Source: Paracholeplasma morum
GTDB taxonomy: Bacteria; Bacillota_I; Bacilli_A; Acholeplasmatales; UBA5453
DNA: 44,318 nt
Direction: 5' to 3'
Assembly (NCBI RefSeq): GCF_016907055.1
Contig: NZ_JAFBBG010000013.1
Coordinates: 1 to 44,318, forward strand
Shown here one piece after another: positions 16,059-24,738 of the stretch (its first letter is position 1; each line of letters begins with the position of its first letter). Both the position numbers and the translations under genes were made by a program. The notes beneath the pieces are model-generated. The model worked only from the letters and a program-made list of their open reading frames with translations. It did no database searches and was not told where the DNA came from.

Positions 16059-16941
16059 ATCACCATTTTTTTATGTTGGAGATAAATATAAATTAATGCC
16101 GCAACTAAGAAAGCATTTTCCTAAAAAGTATAAGACGCTTATTGAACCTTTCGTTGGTGGAGGGAGTGTATTTTTAAACACTAAAGCTGATCATTATGTG
16201 GGTAATGACAAGAATACACATATGATTAAACTTCATAACTTCTTGTATTCATATAAAAACAATAGAGTCAAGTTTTTCCAGGAATTTGAAAAAATTATAA
16301 TCGAATATGGATTTTCTGCTTCTTATCTTGGTAATACAGTATCGGACGAGTTGAAGCAAAAACATAAAAAAACATACTATGCAGTATTTAATAAGAAGCC
16401 TTATATGAAATTAAGAAGTGATTTCAATAAGGATAAAGAAAACTATATGTTTCTGTATTTACTGTTAATTTATGGTTTTAATCATATGTTAAGATTTAAT
16501 CGAAGTGGAGATTTCAACTTGCCTGTTGGAAATGTAGATTATAATAAGAACGTTTTCAAAGCTTTAAATGTCTATTTTGATTTTATTGATAAACATGAGG
16601 TTAAATTCTTTAATTTAGATTTTAAAGATTTCTTATTAAATAGAGAATATCAGTCAGATGATTTTGTATATTTAGATCCTCCATATCTGATTAGCGCATG
16701 TGAGTACAATAAAGGTTGGACTGAAGATAGTGAAATCGAACTTTTAAATGTAATTGATAAACTTAATGATATGGGTGTCAAATTTGCACTTTCAAATGTC
16801 TTTATTCATAAAGGACAAGAAAATCGATTATTGATAGACTGGGCAAAAAAATATAAAGTAGAACAGGTCAAAAGTAACTACATTAGTTACCACGATAACA
16901 CAATCAAGGAAACCGTAGAAGTTTTAATTATGAATTATTGA
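16051..16941 (+). CDS. Type II N6-adenine DNA methyltransferase 2 (D12 class, Dam/DpnM-like)
   Basis: A 296-aa methyltransferase with PFFYVGDKYKLMPQL (motif X), LIEPFVGGGSVFLNT (motif I) and DDFVYLDPPYLIS (motif IV DPPY), the layout of the Dam/DpnM group. It starts within the end of the first methyltransferase gene, with a GTGAGG ribosome binding site. It probably methylates the other strand of the same asymmetric target. Both enzymes need S-adenosylmethionine, which a MetK encoded further along the prophage could supply. Confidence 0.85.
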   Translation: MIRSPFFYVGDKYKLMPQLRKHFPKKYKTLIEPFVGGGSVFLNTKADHYVGNDKNTHMIKLHNFLYSYKNNRVKFFQEFEKIIIEYGFSASYLGNTVSDELKQKHKKTYYAVFNKKPYMKLRSDFNKDKENYMFLYLLLIYGFNHMLRFNRSGDFNLPVGNVDYNKNVFKALNVYFDFIDKHEVKFFNLDFKDFLLNREYQSDDFVYLDPPYLISACEYNKGWTEDSEIELLNVIDKLNDMGVKFALSNVFIHKGQENRLLIDWAKKYKVEQVKSNYISYHDNTIKETVEVLIMNY

Positions 16942-16953
16942 GTGGGGGATTTT

Positions 16954-18492
16954 ATGTCGAGAAAAATAGTAAAACAAAAGCCTAGATATAAACAAATGTC
17001 ATTGGAGACAGCTGTTAGAAACCCTGAAAGATATAAAGAAATACTGAGCATTCTTATTGAATATGAGAATGCTGTTTTAAATGATGACAATCTACTAGAA
17101 ATAGTCACTCATTTATATAGAGAAGGTATTGTATCAGCATTAAGACAAGATTTCAATCAAATGACTATTGCACAGCAAAAGAAGACTGTTAAGAAAGTAA
17201 ACTTAACACGAAAAGCAGATGGTGGCTTTCCTATGGGTTATGCATCTAGATTTTGGACATATGTGAGAACTTTATCTGAGTTTGGTTTTCTTTATGCAAC
17301 TTATAATGATAAACTTATTATTTCTGATATTGCAAAACTATTAGTCAAAGAAGAAATTGATGATCAAATCGCATTTGCTACACAAGCAGCAATCTATAAT
17401 AGAAAGTCTCCTTTTAGAAACGTATCAAATGATTATAATTATTTCAAATTTATCACAAATGTACTCATCAGACTGAACGAAAGCAATAAAACTTTATCAT
17501 ATGAACAGTTTGTCGTATCTTTATTTAATAAAGAAGGAAATGTGGATGATTTTATTAATGAAATCAATTCAAACTCATTTAGCAATGATGATTCTGTTTA
17601 TGATTATCTTGTGGAAAAGTACCAGGTTAATAACAAAATAGGTACAGTTACCAAAGACTATCCTGATGCTGTGCTAAGATTACTCAAAATTACTGGTTTT
17701 ATTTCTATAAAATATGCTGGTAAAATAAGAATAATGATTAACCACGATAAGTTGCAGTTTATTGAACAAATTTTTTCAAATGATTATGTTTTTTCAGAGG
17801 AGCAAAAGTCAGATCGCAAATTATTCTTTAATCAGTTTATCCTTTACTCAAAACAGTTAATAAAGACAACAGCAAGTTGGACTGTAGAAAGCCAAGAAGA
17901 CGTTCATATCAAACTTAAGAAGGTTGTGGATGAATACAAGATAGATATTGAAAAAATTGGTCAATTACTAGCAAATTTTGTAGCAAATAAAGATCGTGAG
18001 TTTAAATATGTTCCTGATCCATTGAAATTGGAGTTTTATTTATCTCTTTTGCTGTATTTAGTATACGGAAAAGACCATATTATTGCGCCAAATTATAAAG
18101 TGGATTCGTTGGGAATGCCTATCTCTCATGCACCGGGTAATCACGGAGATATTTATGTTTATTCAGATGTTATCAATTGGCTAATTGAAGTTACCATGAT
18201 TAGGAATAAACAACAACAACTCAATAATGAAACAACTAGTGTAATTAGACATTTGGAAGAAGATACTAGAGATAGTTATTTATCATTTGTAGCCCCTTTT
18301 GTACATCCAGATACTCAAGCATTCTATGATAATGAAATAATTAGGATGTTATTAACCGACAAACTTGTTTATCTTGAAACTTATAGCATAAGTGATTTTG
18401 TAGACAAGGTAATGATGAATCAAGTACATGATTCAATGAAGAACTATACAAATAATATCTTTACTAATGTCAGAAAAAAATTGAACATTTGA
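16954..18492 (+). CDS. Type IIS restriction endonuclease, AlwI family
   Basis: A 512-aa protein. Early residues SLETAVRNPERYKEILSIL and the C-terminal block PLKLEFYLSLLLYLVYGKDH, followed by APNYKVDSLGMPISHAPGNH, are typical of the AlwI/PleI/MlyI group. The nuclease core is GDIYVYSDVINWLIEVTMIR, where Asp of GD and Glu of EVT are spaced 13 residues apart, as in related enzymes. These cut a few bases outside an asymmetric 5-bp site; some relatives are nicking enzymes. The ATG at 16954 is preferred, since GTGGGGGA just upstream is the ribosome binding site. Its neighbours are the two matching methylases. Confidence 0.8.
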   Translation: MSRKIVKQKPRYKQMSLETAVRNPERYKEILSILIEYENAVLNDDNLLEIVTHLYREGIVSALRQDFNQMTIAQQKKTVKKVNLTRKADGGFPMGYASRFWTYVRTLSEFGFLYATYNDKLIISDIAKLLVKEEIDDQIAFATQAAIYNRKSPFRNVSNDYNYFKFITNVLIRLNESNKTLSYEQFVVSLFNKEGNVDDFINEINSNSFSNDDSVYDYLVEKYQVNNKIGTVTKDYPDAVLRLLKITGFISIKYAGKIRIMINHDKLQFIEQIFSNDYVFSEEQKSDRKLFFNQFILYSKQLIKTTASWTVESQEDVHIKLKKVVDEYKIDIEKIGQLLANFVANKDREFKYVPDPLKLEFYLSLLLYLVYGKDHIIAPNYKVDSLGMPISHAPGNHGDIYVYSDVINWLIEVTMIRNKQQQLNNETTSVIRHLEEDTRDSYLSFVAPFVHPDTQAFYDNEIIRMLLTDKLVYLETYSISDFVDKVMMNQVHDSMKNYTNNIFTNVRKKLNI

Positions 18493-18518
18493 TGTATTAA
18501 TTATATAAAGAGGTCGAT

Positions 18519-21500
18519 ATGTCTATTATAAGCAGAATTCAGAGTTCCATAAAACAACTTAATGGTGGAGAGTTTCAAAGGTTTGCTGATGCATATGTGG
18601 CAAGAAGATTAGTGTTTAAAAGTATGCATAGTTTGGGAATGCAGGCTGGAACCGAAAAAACTACAAAAGGAGTACCGGACACATATTTTATTGATAATTC
18701 TGACAAATACATTTTTTTGATGTCAACAACTGATAGTAATGTGTTTAGTAAACTGAAAAAGGATTTGAATGATGCGTTAGACATAGGTAAGACAAAAATA
18801 GATAACTTATTAATCAAAGAAGTTATATTGGCACACACATCATCAAATTTGACAGTAGAACAAACGAATGAGCTAATGAATATAGCTCGTGAGAAGAAAA
18901 TAGATTTAAATATATATGGGATCGATCAAATTTCACAGGATTTGTATTATAGATATAAAGACTTAGCAAGAGATTTCTTAGGTATAAAACTTGACACAAA
19001 TCAAGTGTTTCAAGTTCAAGATTTTATTAAGTATAACGACTCAAACTCTATTGCTGCACCACTTGATACTAAGTTTTTGAAACGAGATAATATTTTTAAT
19101 GAATTATATAATAAAGTGAATCGAAGTAATTATGTTATTGTATATGGTAAAGCAGGATCGGGAAAAACTAGGATATCCTTAGAGTTCTGTAGAATATTCA
19201 GTAAAGAAAATAATTATAAATTGATATGCATTAAGAGTAACGATTTAGATATCTATGAAGACATCATTACTAACTTACAAGAGCCTGGTGCTTATTTGAT
19301 TTTTATAGATGATATAAATATGTTAACGAAAGTAGGTTTTGTTTTAGATTATTTATATAAAAATGATACTGGATATAATGTAAAGATTATAGGGACTGTT
19401 CGAGAATACTCTTTAACACAATTAATCAATAGGACAGCATCAATTGCCACGCCTGAAACACTTAAAGTCGACTTAATGAGTGATGATGAAATTGGCCTAC
19501 TAATTAAAGAAAATTTTGATATTCACAATTTGGTATATATTAAGCAAATTCAGCGCATTTCAAATGGCAATCCTCGATTAGCTATGTTAACAGCAAAACT
19601 TGCAGTGGATAGTCAAGATTTATCAAAATTACACAGTGTTTCAAATTTATATGACGCATATTACGGAAAATACATAGATAATTGCAATTCTTTGACCAAG
19701 GAAGATCTTTTAGTTGCTAGTTTAATATCTATTATAGGTAATTTTGATTTAAATTACTATGAAGTATTTGAGAGCTTATTGGAATCAATGAAGATAGATG
19801 AAACACAGTTTTATTTGAGTGTGAAAAACCTTGAAGCAAATGAAATGGTTGATATATACGAAGATCAAATTGTCAAAATTGCTGATCAAAACATGGGTAA
19901 TTACTTAATCAAGTATTCTCTAGTTGATAAAAAATTAATTGAATATAGTGACTTGATCGTTTTAACTTATCGTAAGTTCAACCGACAGTTAGTTGAAAGT
20001 ATGAACGTTTTAAGTAATATATTTTACTCTGATGAGATATTTGAGTTTGTTAAATCGTCAACTGTAAAAGCTTATAAGTTAAATGTTTCTAGAGAATCAA
20101 GTGAATTAAAATGGTCATTCTTAACATCATTTTATGTGTTCTTTCCGGATGAAATCATATCATTAATACATGATGCAATTGAAAAGGTCAAAGATGACGG
20201 ATGTGAGTTCTCACTTAATAATGTTTCGATAAATCAGTATTATGAGATCCTATTTGGACTATATAGTTCAAACAATGATTTAACTCCTTTAGAATTAGCT
20301 ATAAATTTACTTGAAATTTATCCTGAAACACACGAGTCATTTTATAATGAACTAGTAAATAGATGTGGTGTGAATTCTGATAGTGACTATTACGGAAATC
20401 TCTCTTTAGTTAAGCTAACAGAACATCTCATTTCACATTCAGATAATTATCAGATTAAACCATTGCGTCATATTTTTTGTAAATTAGCTCAATACCTATT
20501 GAAATTCGAATTTAATCCCACAGAACATGAGAGATCAAAAATAATCTACTATACAATTTTCGCAAAAGATAGAGATGATTTTATTCAATTAAGGAAGCTT
20601 GGATGGAAATTGATTGTTTCTTTAGTTAGTGATAATGAGTTTAGGATGGATGCTCGGAAAATTTTATACAAATATCATATTAATCAGGAGTATGCAAAAT
20701 CTAACCTGGGTAAAATTGATTTAGAGAACATATGTCTTGTCATTAAGTTATTAAGTTATGAAGATATAAATGATTGCATTATAGCTGTTGGGTTAGGTGA
20801 ATTTTTTAAAGATCATGTTCAGATCAAATCTAGTTTAGCTCCATTTTTTAATAATAGAGAATATATTGTTTTTCATACTGTGGTTGGATATAAATACTCA
20901 CGAACATATGATTATGTAGACATTAATGAGAAAATTGATTCAGATATTAAAATAATGTTGCAAAATGAGGATATCAAATTCATATTAAATTTTATTGAAA
21001 ATGCCAGTGAAATCTTTAATGACTCACAACATATTCAATCATTAATTTCGGGGCTTAATAAGATGATTGAGATTTGCTATCAAGATGAGGTTACATTAAA
21101 AATCATTTTAGACTATATTTTTAGAAGTAACCAATTGATTGACAAAGTGAATCCATATATCGTTTTGAAAGGTTTATATACACTTTATAATAATAAGACA
21201 AAAGCAAAAAACGAAATTGAAAGAATTACAAATACCTCATCGCATAAATATTTGTTTGCATATTTCGAAATGCTCAGTAGTGATGAATTTGACAAGGAAG
21301 ACTTAGAAAGTCTTATAACGTTGATGAATGAAAGATATTGGTATGATTCTGAATTTAATTTCCATATAGATTTTAGGTTTTTACTTAAACACCATGATAA
21401 TTTTCCAAGTATTGTAGATGACATATTCAAGGTAATTCTCAATAAAAGTCTGGAGTTTAATGTGAATAATATATTAGTTAGAAGTGTTTTTAATGAATAT

Positions 21501-22229
21501 TTGATGCCAAGAGAAGTTATCAATTTAGTTACTGGTGATACACTTACCTTATTGTTTGATACATATTGCTATAAGGTAAAGTCAGACCCAAACACTGATT
21601 CAAATGGAAAACTGCTAATGTACTTTTATAATATTGACTCCAAATATTTATATAGATATATTGATTTATATGCTTCATTAGATAAACATACATTCTACAG
21701 TAGAATTTACTTTATTTGGTCTACTCCCGAATATTCTAAACTTGTTTCCAAGATATTTGACATAGTGATTTCGTCAAGAAGTGTTCATGATATGACCGGT
21801 TACTATCTTAGTGATTTCTTTGTAAAACAATCTAGAGTTAATACAGTTAATGATATGCAAAGAAAAAAAATAGAGTTGATAGAAAACTATTTAAAGGACA
21901 ATGTTAATGTTTTAGAAAAGCTTGAACTAATTTTTAGTATTGTTTCGTATTATCCAACTGATGTAAAACTAAAGTTTTTCACTATTCTAGCAGAAAATAA
22001 TATTGAATTTTCTATTTTTGACAGACTGGATTTAGAAAAAAGATTGTCTTCCTGGACCGGCAGTGCAATCCCCTATCTGGAGGATAAAATTAAATTCATA
22101 AAAGGATTACAAGATGTTTTTAGAGGATTGAAGTTCATAAAGCATAGAGAGAAACTTAATCGATTTTTGGTATCATATGAAAATGACATCAAAAAAACAA
22201 GAATTGAGGAACTTACAAGAAGTTTTTAA
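18519..22229 (+). CDS. Large STAND-type NTPase with N-terminal nuclease-like domain (candidate anti-phage sensor)
   Basis: A 1236-aa protein, 26 bases after the restriction enzyme gene with an AGAGG site. Residues 1-150 start with QLNGGEFQRFADAYV, then GTEKTTKGVPDTYF and YIFLMSTTDS, the pattern of a restriction-endonuclease-like (Mrr/PD-D/ExK) fold. In this family pattern an acidic residue is expected before TT, but here it is Met-Ser, so activity is uncertain. Residues about 180-370 form an NTPase: Walker A YGKAGSGKT (209-217), Walker B LIFIDDI (260-266), GTVREY (292-297) and SNGNPRLAML, as in nSTAND3-type domains. The remaining 850 residues look like helical sensor repeats. By analogy with Avs proteins it may sense a phage protein; this is inference. 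Confidence 0.65.
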   Translation: MSIISRIQSSIKQLNGGEFQRFADAYVARRLVFKSMHSLGMQAGTEKTTKGVPDTYFIDNSDKYIFLMSTTDSNVFSKLKKDLNDALDIGKTKIDNLLIKEVILAHTSSNLTVEQTNELMNIAREKKIDLNIYGIDQISQDLYYRYKDLARDFLGIKLDTNQVFQVQDFIKYNDSNSIAAPLDTKFLKRDNIFNELYNKVNRSNYVIVYGKAGSGKTRISLEFCRIFSKENNYKLICIKSNDLDIYEDIITNLQEPGAYLIFIDDINMLTKVGFVLDYLYKNDTGYNVKIIGTVREYSLTQLINRTASIATPETLKVDLMSDDEIGLLIKENFDIHNLVYIKQIQRISNGNPRLAMLTAKLAVDSQDLSKLHSVSNLYDAYYGKYIDNCNSLTKEDLLVASLISIIGNFDLNYYEVFESLLESMKIDETQFYLSVKNLEANEMVDIYEDQIVKIADQNMGNYLIKYSLVDKKLIEYSDLIVLTYRKFNRQLVESMNVLSNIFYSDEIFEFVKSSTVKAYKLNVSRESSELKWSFLTSFYVFFPDEIISLIHDAIEKVKDDGCEFSLNNVSINQYYEILFGLYSSNNDLTPLELAINLLEIYPETHESFYNELVNRCGVNSDSDYYGNLSLVKLTEHLISHSDNYQIKPLRHIFCKLAQYLLKFEFNPTEHERSKIIYYTIFAKDRDDFIQLRKLGWKLIVSLVSDNEFRMDARKILYKYHINQEYAKSNLGKIDLENICLVIKLLSYEDINDCIIAVGLGEFFKDHVQIKSSLAPFFNNREYIVFHTVVGYKYSRTYDYVDINEKIDSDIKIMLQNEDIKFILNFIENASEIFNDSQHIQSLISGLNKMIEICYQDEVTLKIILDYIFRSNQLIDKVNPYIVLKGLYTLYNNKTKAKNEIERITNTSSHKYLFAYFEMLSSDEFDKEDLESLITLMNERYWYDSEFNFHIDFRFLLKHHDNFPSIVDDIFKVILNKSLEFNVNNILVRSVFNEYLMPREVINLVTGDTLTLLFDTYCYKVKSDPNTDSNGKLLMYFYNIDSKYLYRYIDLYASLDKHTFYSRIYFIWSTPEYSKLVSKIFDIVISSRSVHDMTGYYLSDFFVKQSRVNTVNDMQRKKIELIENYLKDNVNVLEKLELIFSIVSYYPTDVKLKFFTILAENNIEFSIFDRLDLEKRLSSWTGSAIPYLEDKIKFIKGLQDVFRGLKFIKHREKLNRFLVSYENDIKKTRIEELTRSF

Positions 22230-22327
22230 CTCGACCATTCTAAAAAATTAATTAGTATTGAATCATTTTGAAACTACATAAGGAAACAAGTCATGTTTCA
22301 GTATTCTCAAACGGCTAATTAGCACAG

Positions 22328-22385
22328 ATTGTTATGCCGATAATCTGTGTATGTGGGCTAACAAAATGGAAACAAAAAGAAATGT
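22328..22385 (+). repeat. Intergenic repeat, copy 2 (GCCGATAAT type)
   Basis: TTGTTATGCCGATAATCTGT and the following GTATGTGGGCTAACAAAATG match copy 1 at 13471-13535; a nine-base gap lies in the A-rich end. The core here, AGATT...TTAT-GCCG-ATAATCT, is close to palindromic. The two copies flank the replication gene, the ArpU-like gene and the defence cassette. Confidence 0.6.
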
Positions 22386-22450
22386 AATACAATAAGTAAC
22401 TAAAGGTTGTTATTGGTTGGAAAAGACCAAGAATGATACACGATTTCGAT

Positions 22451-22467
22451 TATGCTCTAAGCATATA
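22451..22467 (+). promoter_or_regulatory. Copy 3 of a shared 17-bp palindromic site
   Basis: TATGCTCTAAGCATATA, identical to 3701-3717, lies about 25 bases upstream of a candidate extended -10 promoter (TGC TATAAA, 22491-22499). A repressor binding here would cover the -35 region of that promoter. Confidence 0.5.
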
Positions 22468-22490
22468 GATAAAAGTTGACTATTTTGATA

Positions 22491-22593
22491 TGCTATAAAT
22501 AACATGGAATACTGGCTTTAAAACCAGCCTAGAAATAATGGGAATTCAGAAATGAGTTCCTTTTTGTTTTTGCAGAGATACTTGTAGTATTCC
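22491..22593 (+). ncRNA. Candidate structured leader RNA with internal terminator before the late-region genes
   Basis: An extended -10 (22491-22499) precedes a segment in which GGAATACT (22506-22513) can pair with AGTATTCC (22586-22593). Enclosed are a small hairpin CTGG/CCAG (22512-22515, 22524-22527) and GGAATTC/GAGTTCC (22541-22547, 22554-22560) followed by TTTTTG, which is a terminator. The closing stem and the terminator are compatible with each other, but CTGG partly competes with the closing stem. This could be an attenuator or a riboswitch-like element, or simply a short terminated RNA. No known riboswitch class was recognised. Confidence 0.4.
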
Positions 22594-22649
22594 AACTGGT
22601 AAACTATTACAGTTTTAAGCAATGACAGTTGTACAGTTGGAGTGATTAA

Positions 22650-23174
22650 ATGAAAGGGAAAATGCTAGATCTGTATGAGCGTTGGGAAGAATCTGGGCAC
22701 CTAAACAGTAGATTAAAAGCCATATCTGAAATGATATCTAAAAGAGCAACACAAAGACAGGTTGCAGAATACTTAGGTATCACAGAAAAGACACTCATTA
22801 AGTTAAGAAAAGCTCATCCCAAGTTGAACAAAGCATTTCAATATGGGGATGAGGAACTAAAAGAAAAGTTAGTTGATGCTATGTATCAACGAGCAATCGG
22901 ATTTGAATATGAAGAAACACAAACTGTGATAGAAGAGACTAAATCAGGGACAAAGAAACGAATCACAAAATACAAGAAGCAGTCACTTCCTGAAATCACA
23001 GCTATTAAATACTTACTCATTACAAAGTTCGGTATTGAGTATAACGAGAAAAAAGCAGAAATAGAACTGATGACCAAACGTTTAGAAAAAGGTGAAGAGG
23101 TATGGATAAATGAATATAGTGATGAAGAAAGTATCAGCACTCCAAGAGTACGAAAACAATCCAAGAAACAATGA
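22650..23174 (+). CDS. Phage HTH protein (small-terminase-like or regulator)
   Basis: A 174-aa protein with a helix-turn-helix near residues 32-60 (SKRATQRQVAEYLGITEKTL, then IKLRKAHPKLNKAF). After that come YQRAIGFEYEETQTVIEETK, ITKYKKQSLPEITAIKYLL and a charged end. Proteins with an HTH followed by such a YEE.Q...E tail resemble some phage small terminase or terminase-like DNA-binding proteins. A separate P27-type TerS exists at 28633, so its job is not clear. It starts after GGAGTG and overlaps the ParB-N/methylase gene by 65 bases. Confidence 0.5.
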   Translation: MKGKMLDLYERWEESGHLNSRLKAISEMISKRATQRQVAEYLGITEKTLIKLRKAHPKLNKAFQYGDEELKEKLVDAMYQRAIGFEYEETQTVIEETKSGTKKRITKYKKQSLPEITAIKYLLITKFGIEYNEKKAEIELMTKRLEKGEEVWINEYSDEESISTPRVRKQSKKQ

Positions 23175-24321
23175 TGCTGCAATCGATGCGGTTGCAAAGA
23201 GTATAGAAGAGTTTGGATTTAAAGTTCCGATTGTGATCACTAAAGATCATGTCATTATTGCAGGACACACAAGACTTAAAGCGAGCCTTAAACTTGGACT
23301 TGATGAAGTACCTTGTATTATTGCTGATGATTTAACAGAAGAACAAATCAAAGCATTCAGACTTGCAGATAACAAAACTGCAGAGCTTGCGACCTGGGAC
23401 TTTGCCAAACTTGAAGAAGAGCTTGCAAACATTGAAATGGATATGTCTCTCTTTGGGTTTGAAGAACTTGTAGCTGATGTACCAGACAATGCGACCGATG
23501 ATGACTTTGATCCAACAGATGATCTATCAGATGCACCATATACACAAAAGGGCGATATCTATATCTTAGGTAATCACCGAGTGATGTGTGGTGATTCAAC
23601 TTTAAAAGCGGATGTTAAGAAACTAATACAAGACGACCTTGTTGATCTGGTTTTTACTGATCCACCATACAACGTCGATTATGAAGGTACAGCTGGAAAA
23701 ATTATGAACGATAAGATGGAAGATAATACATTCTATCTTTTTCTTTTTAAAGCCTTTGAGAATATGTTTGAACATACAAAACCAGGTGGCGCTATATATG
23801 TGTGTCACGCTGATACGGAAGGACTCAATTTTAGAAACGCATTCAAAAATGCTGGTTATAAACTTGCAGAGTGTCTTATATGGGTTAAAAACGCACTAGT
23901 TTTAGGTAGACAAGATTATCACTGGCGACATGAACCAATTCTTTATGGTTGGAGAGAAGGTGCCGCTCATTACTTTGTGGATGACCGTACTCAAGATACG
24001 ATATGGGAATATAACAAACCAAAACGAAATGAAGAACATCCTACGATGAAACCATTAGAACTCGTCGGTAAAGCTATCGCTAATTCATCCAGAGTGAATG
24101 AGATAGTCCTAGATTTATTTGGTGGTTCTGGATCAACCATGATCGCATCTGATCAACTTCAAAGAAGAGCAAGAATCATGGAACTGGATGAACGATTTGT
24201 GGATGTGATTGTAAAACGCTATATAAAGTACAAAGTTTCGCTTGATGATTGCCATCTCATTCGTAATGGAAAAGAGATACCACTTAATCAAATCAACGAC
24301 TTTCAGATATTGTCACTATAG
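23110..24321 (+). CDS. ParB-N/DNA adenine or cytosine-N4 methyltransferase fusion
   Basis: A 403-aa phage DNA modification methylase. Residues 1-110 are a ParB/sulfiredoxin-like domain (ENNPRNNDAAIDAVAKSIEE, then VIIAGHTRLKASLKLGL). The catalytic part has VDLVFTDPPYNVDYEG (motif IV) and, near the end, EIVLDLFGGSGSTMIA (motif I), so the order is that of the beta group. This fusion is common in Firmicute prophages, where it modifies phage DNA, perhaps against host restriction. The start at 23110 has GAAGAGG upstream; an in-frame ATG at 23122 is an alternative. Confidence 0.85.
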   Translation: MNIVMKKVSALQEYENNPRNNDAAIDAVAKSIEEFGFKVPIVITKDHVIIAGHTRLKASLKLGLDEVPCIIADDLTEEQIKAFRLADNKTAELATWDFAKLEEELANIEMDMSLFGFEELVADVPDNATDDDFDPTDDLSDAPYTQKGDIYILGNHRVMCGDSTLKADVKKLIQDDLVDLVFTDPPYNVDYEGTAGKIMNDKMEDNTFYLFLFKAFENMFEHTKPGGAIYVCHADTEGLNFRNAFKNAGYKLAECLIWVKNALVLGRQDYHWRHEPILYGWREGAAHYFVDDRTQDTIWEYNKPKRNEEHPTMKPLELVGKAIANSSRVNEIVLDLFGGSGSTMIASDQLQRRARIMELDERFVDVIVKRYIKYKVSLDDCHLIRNGKEIPLNQINDFQILSL

Positions 24322-24411
24322 TGAGCAAATCTTGTCGAATTGACTTGCTATTTAAAGCCTTTAGAGTGATATATAGTAGTAACCAAAAAAGGTTAGAAAG
24401 AGGCAATAGCG

Positions 24412-24738
24412 ATGAAAGTCAAATTTGAAACGAGAGCATTCAAAGAACAGATTATTCCACAGGATGATTTTGTAGTTGAGAAAGTCGTTGAGATATCACA
24501 AAGACGGTTTAATAAGTTCTTAGATGATATGCTTGGCGATTATGATTTCATAAAGGCTCACAAAGATTTAATGTATACAGACAGCAACAACGTATGGCAT
24601 GCAATATTAGTAACAGCTAAAGAATTAGACTATGGAATTCTTGTTCAAGCAGATGGTTCAAGTTATGCTAGATACTCCGCATTTATAAGAAAAAGTGAGA
24701 TTGGAGGATTGAACAATGGAAAAACAACTATCGCTTAA
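24412..24738 (+). CDS. Small phage protein, DUF6329-like, copy 1
   Basis: A 108-aa acidic protein. The pattern IIPQDDFVVEK, a central LGDYDFIKAHKDLMY, then WHAILVTAKELDYGILVQAD and SYARYSAFI is shared with the gene at 25526. Such proteins are common in Firmicute prophages upstream of the terminase and have no known function; I recall the label DUF6329 but could not check it. It is preceded by a GAAAGAGG site and overlaps the next gene by 23 bases. Confidence 0.6.
   Translation: MKVKFETRAFKEQIIPQDDFVVEKVVEISQRRFNKFLDDMLGDYDFIKAHKDLMYTDSNNVWHAILVTAKELDYGILVQADGSSYARYSAFIRKSEIGGLNNGKTTIA

Larger units (their letters stand above)
22230..22649 (+). other. 420-nt noncoding stretch after the defence cassette
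   Basis: No gene is visible here. It holds an inverted repeat TGAAAC/GTTTCA near 22269-22293, a repeat shared with 13471-13535 (22328-22385), copy 3 of a 17-bp palindrome (22451-22467), an extended -10 promoter (22491-22499), a candidate structured leader (22506-22593) containing a terminator-like hairpin, and three ACAGTT copies before the next start. Confidence 0.6.

Noticed and set aside
24313-24324. Perfect palindrome TCACTATAGTGA at the end of the ParB-N/methylase gene as a terminator
   Set aside because: No T-run follows on the plus strand; it could be a weak hairpin only. It resembles the stem at 28174-28189 but that one has the T-run.
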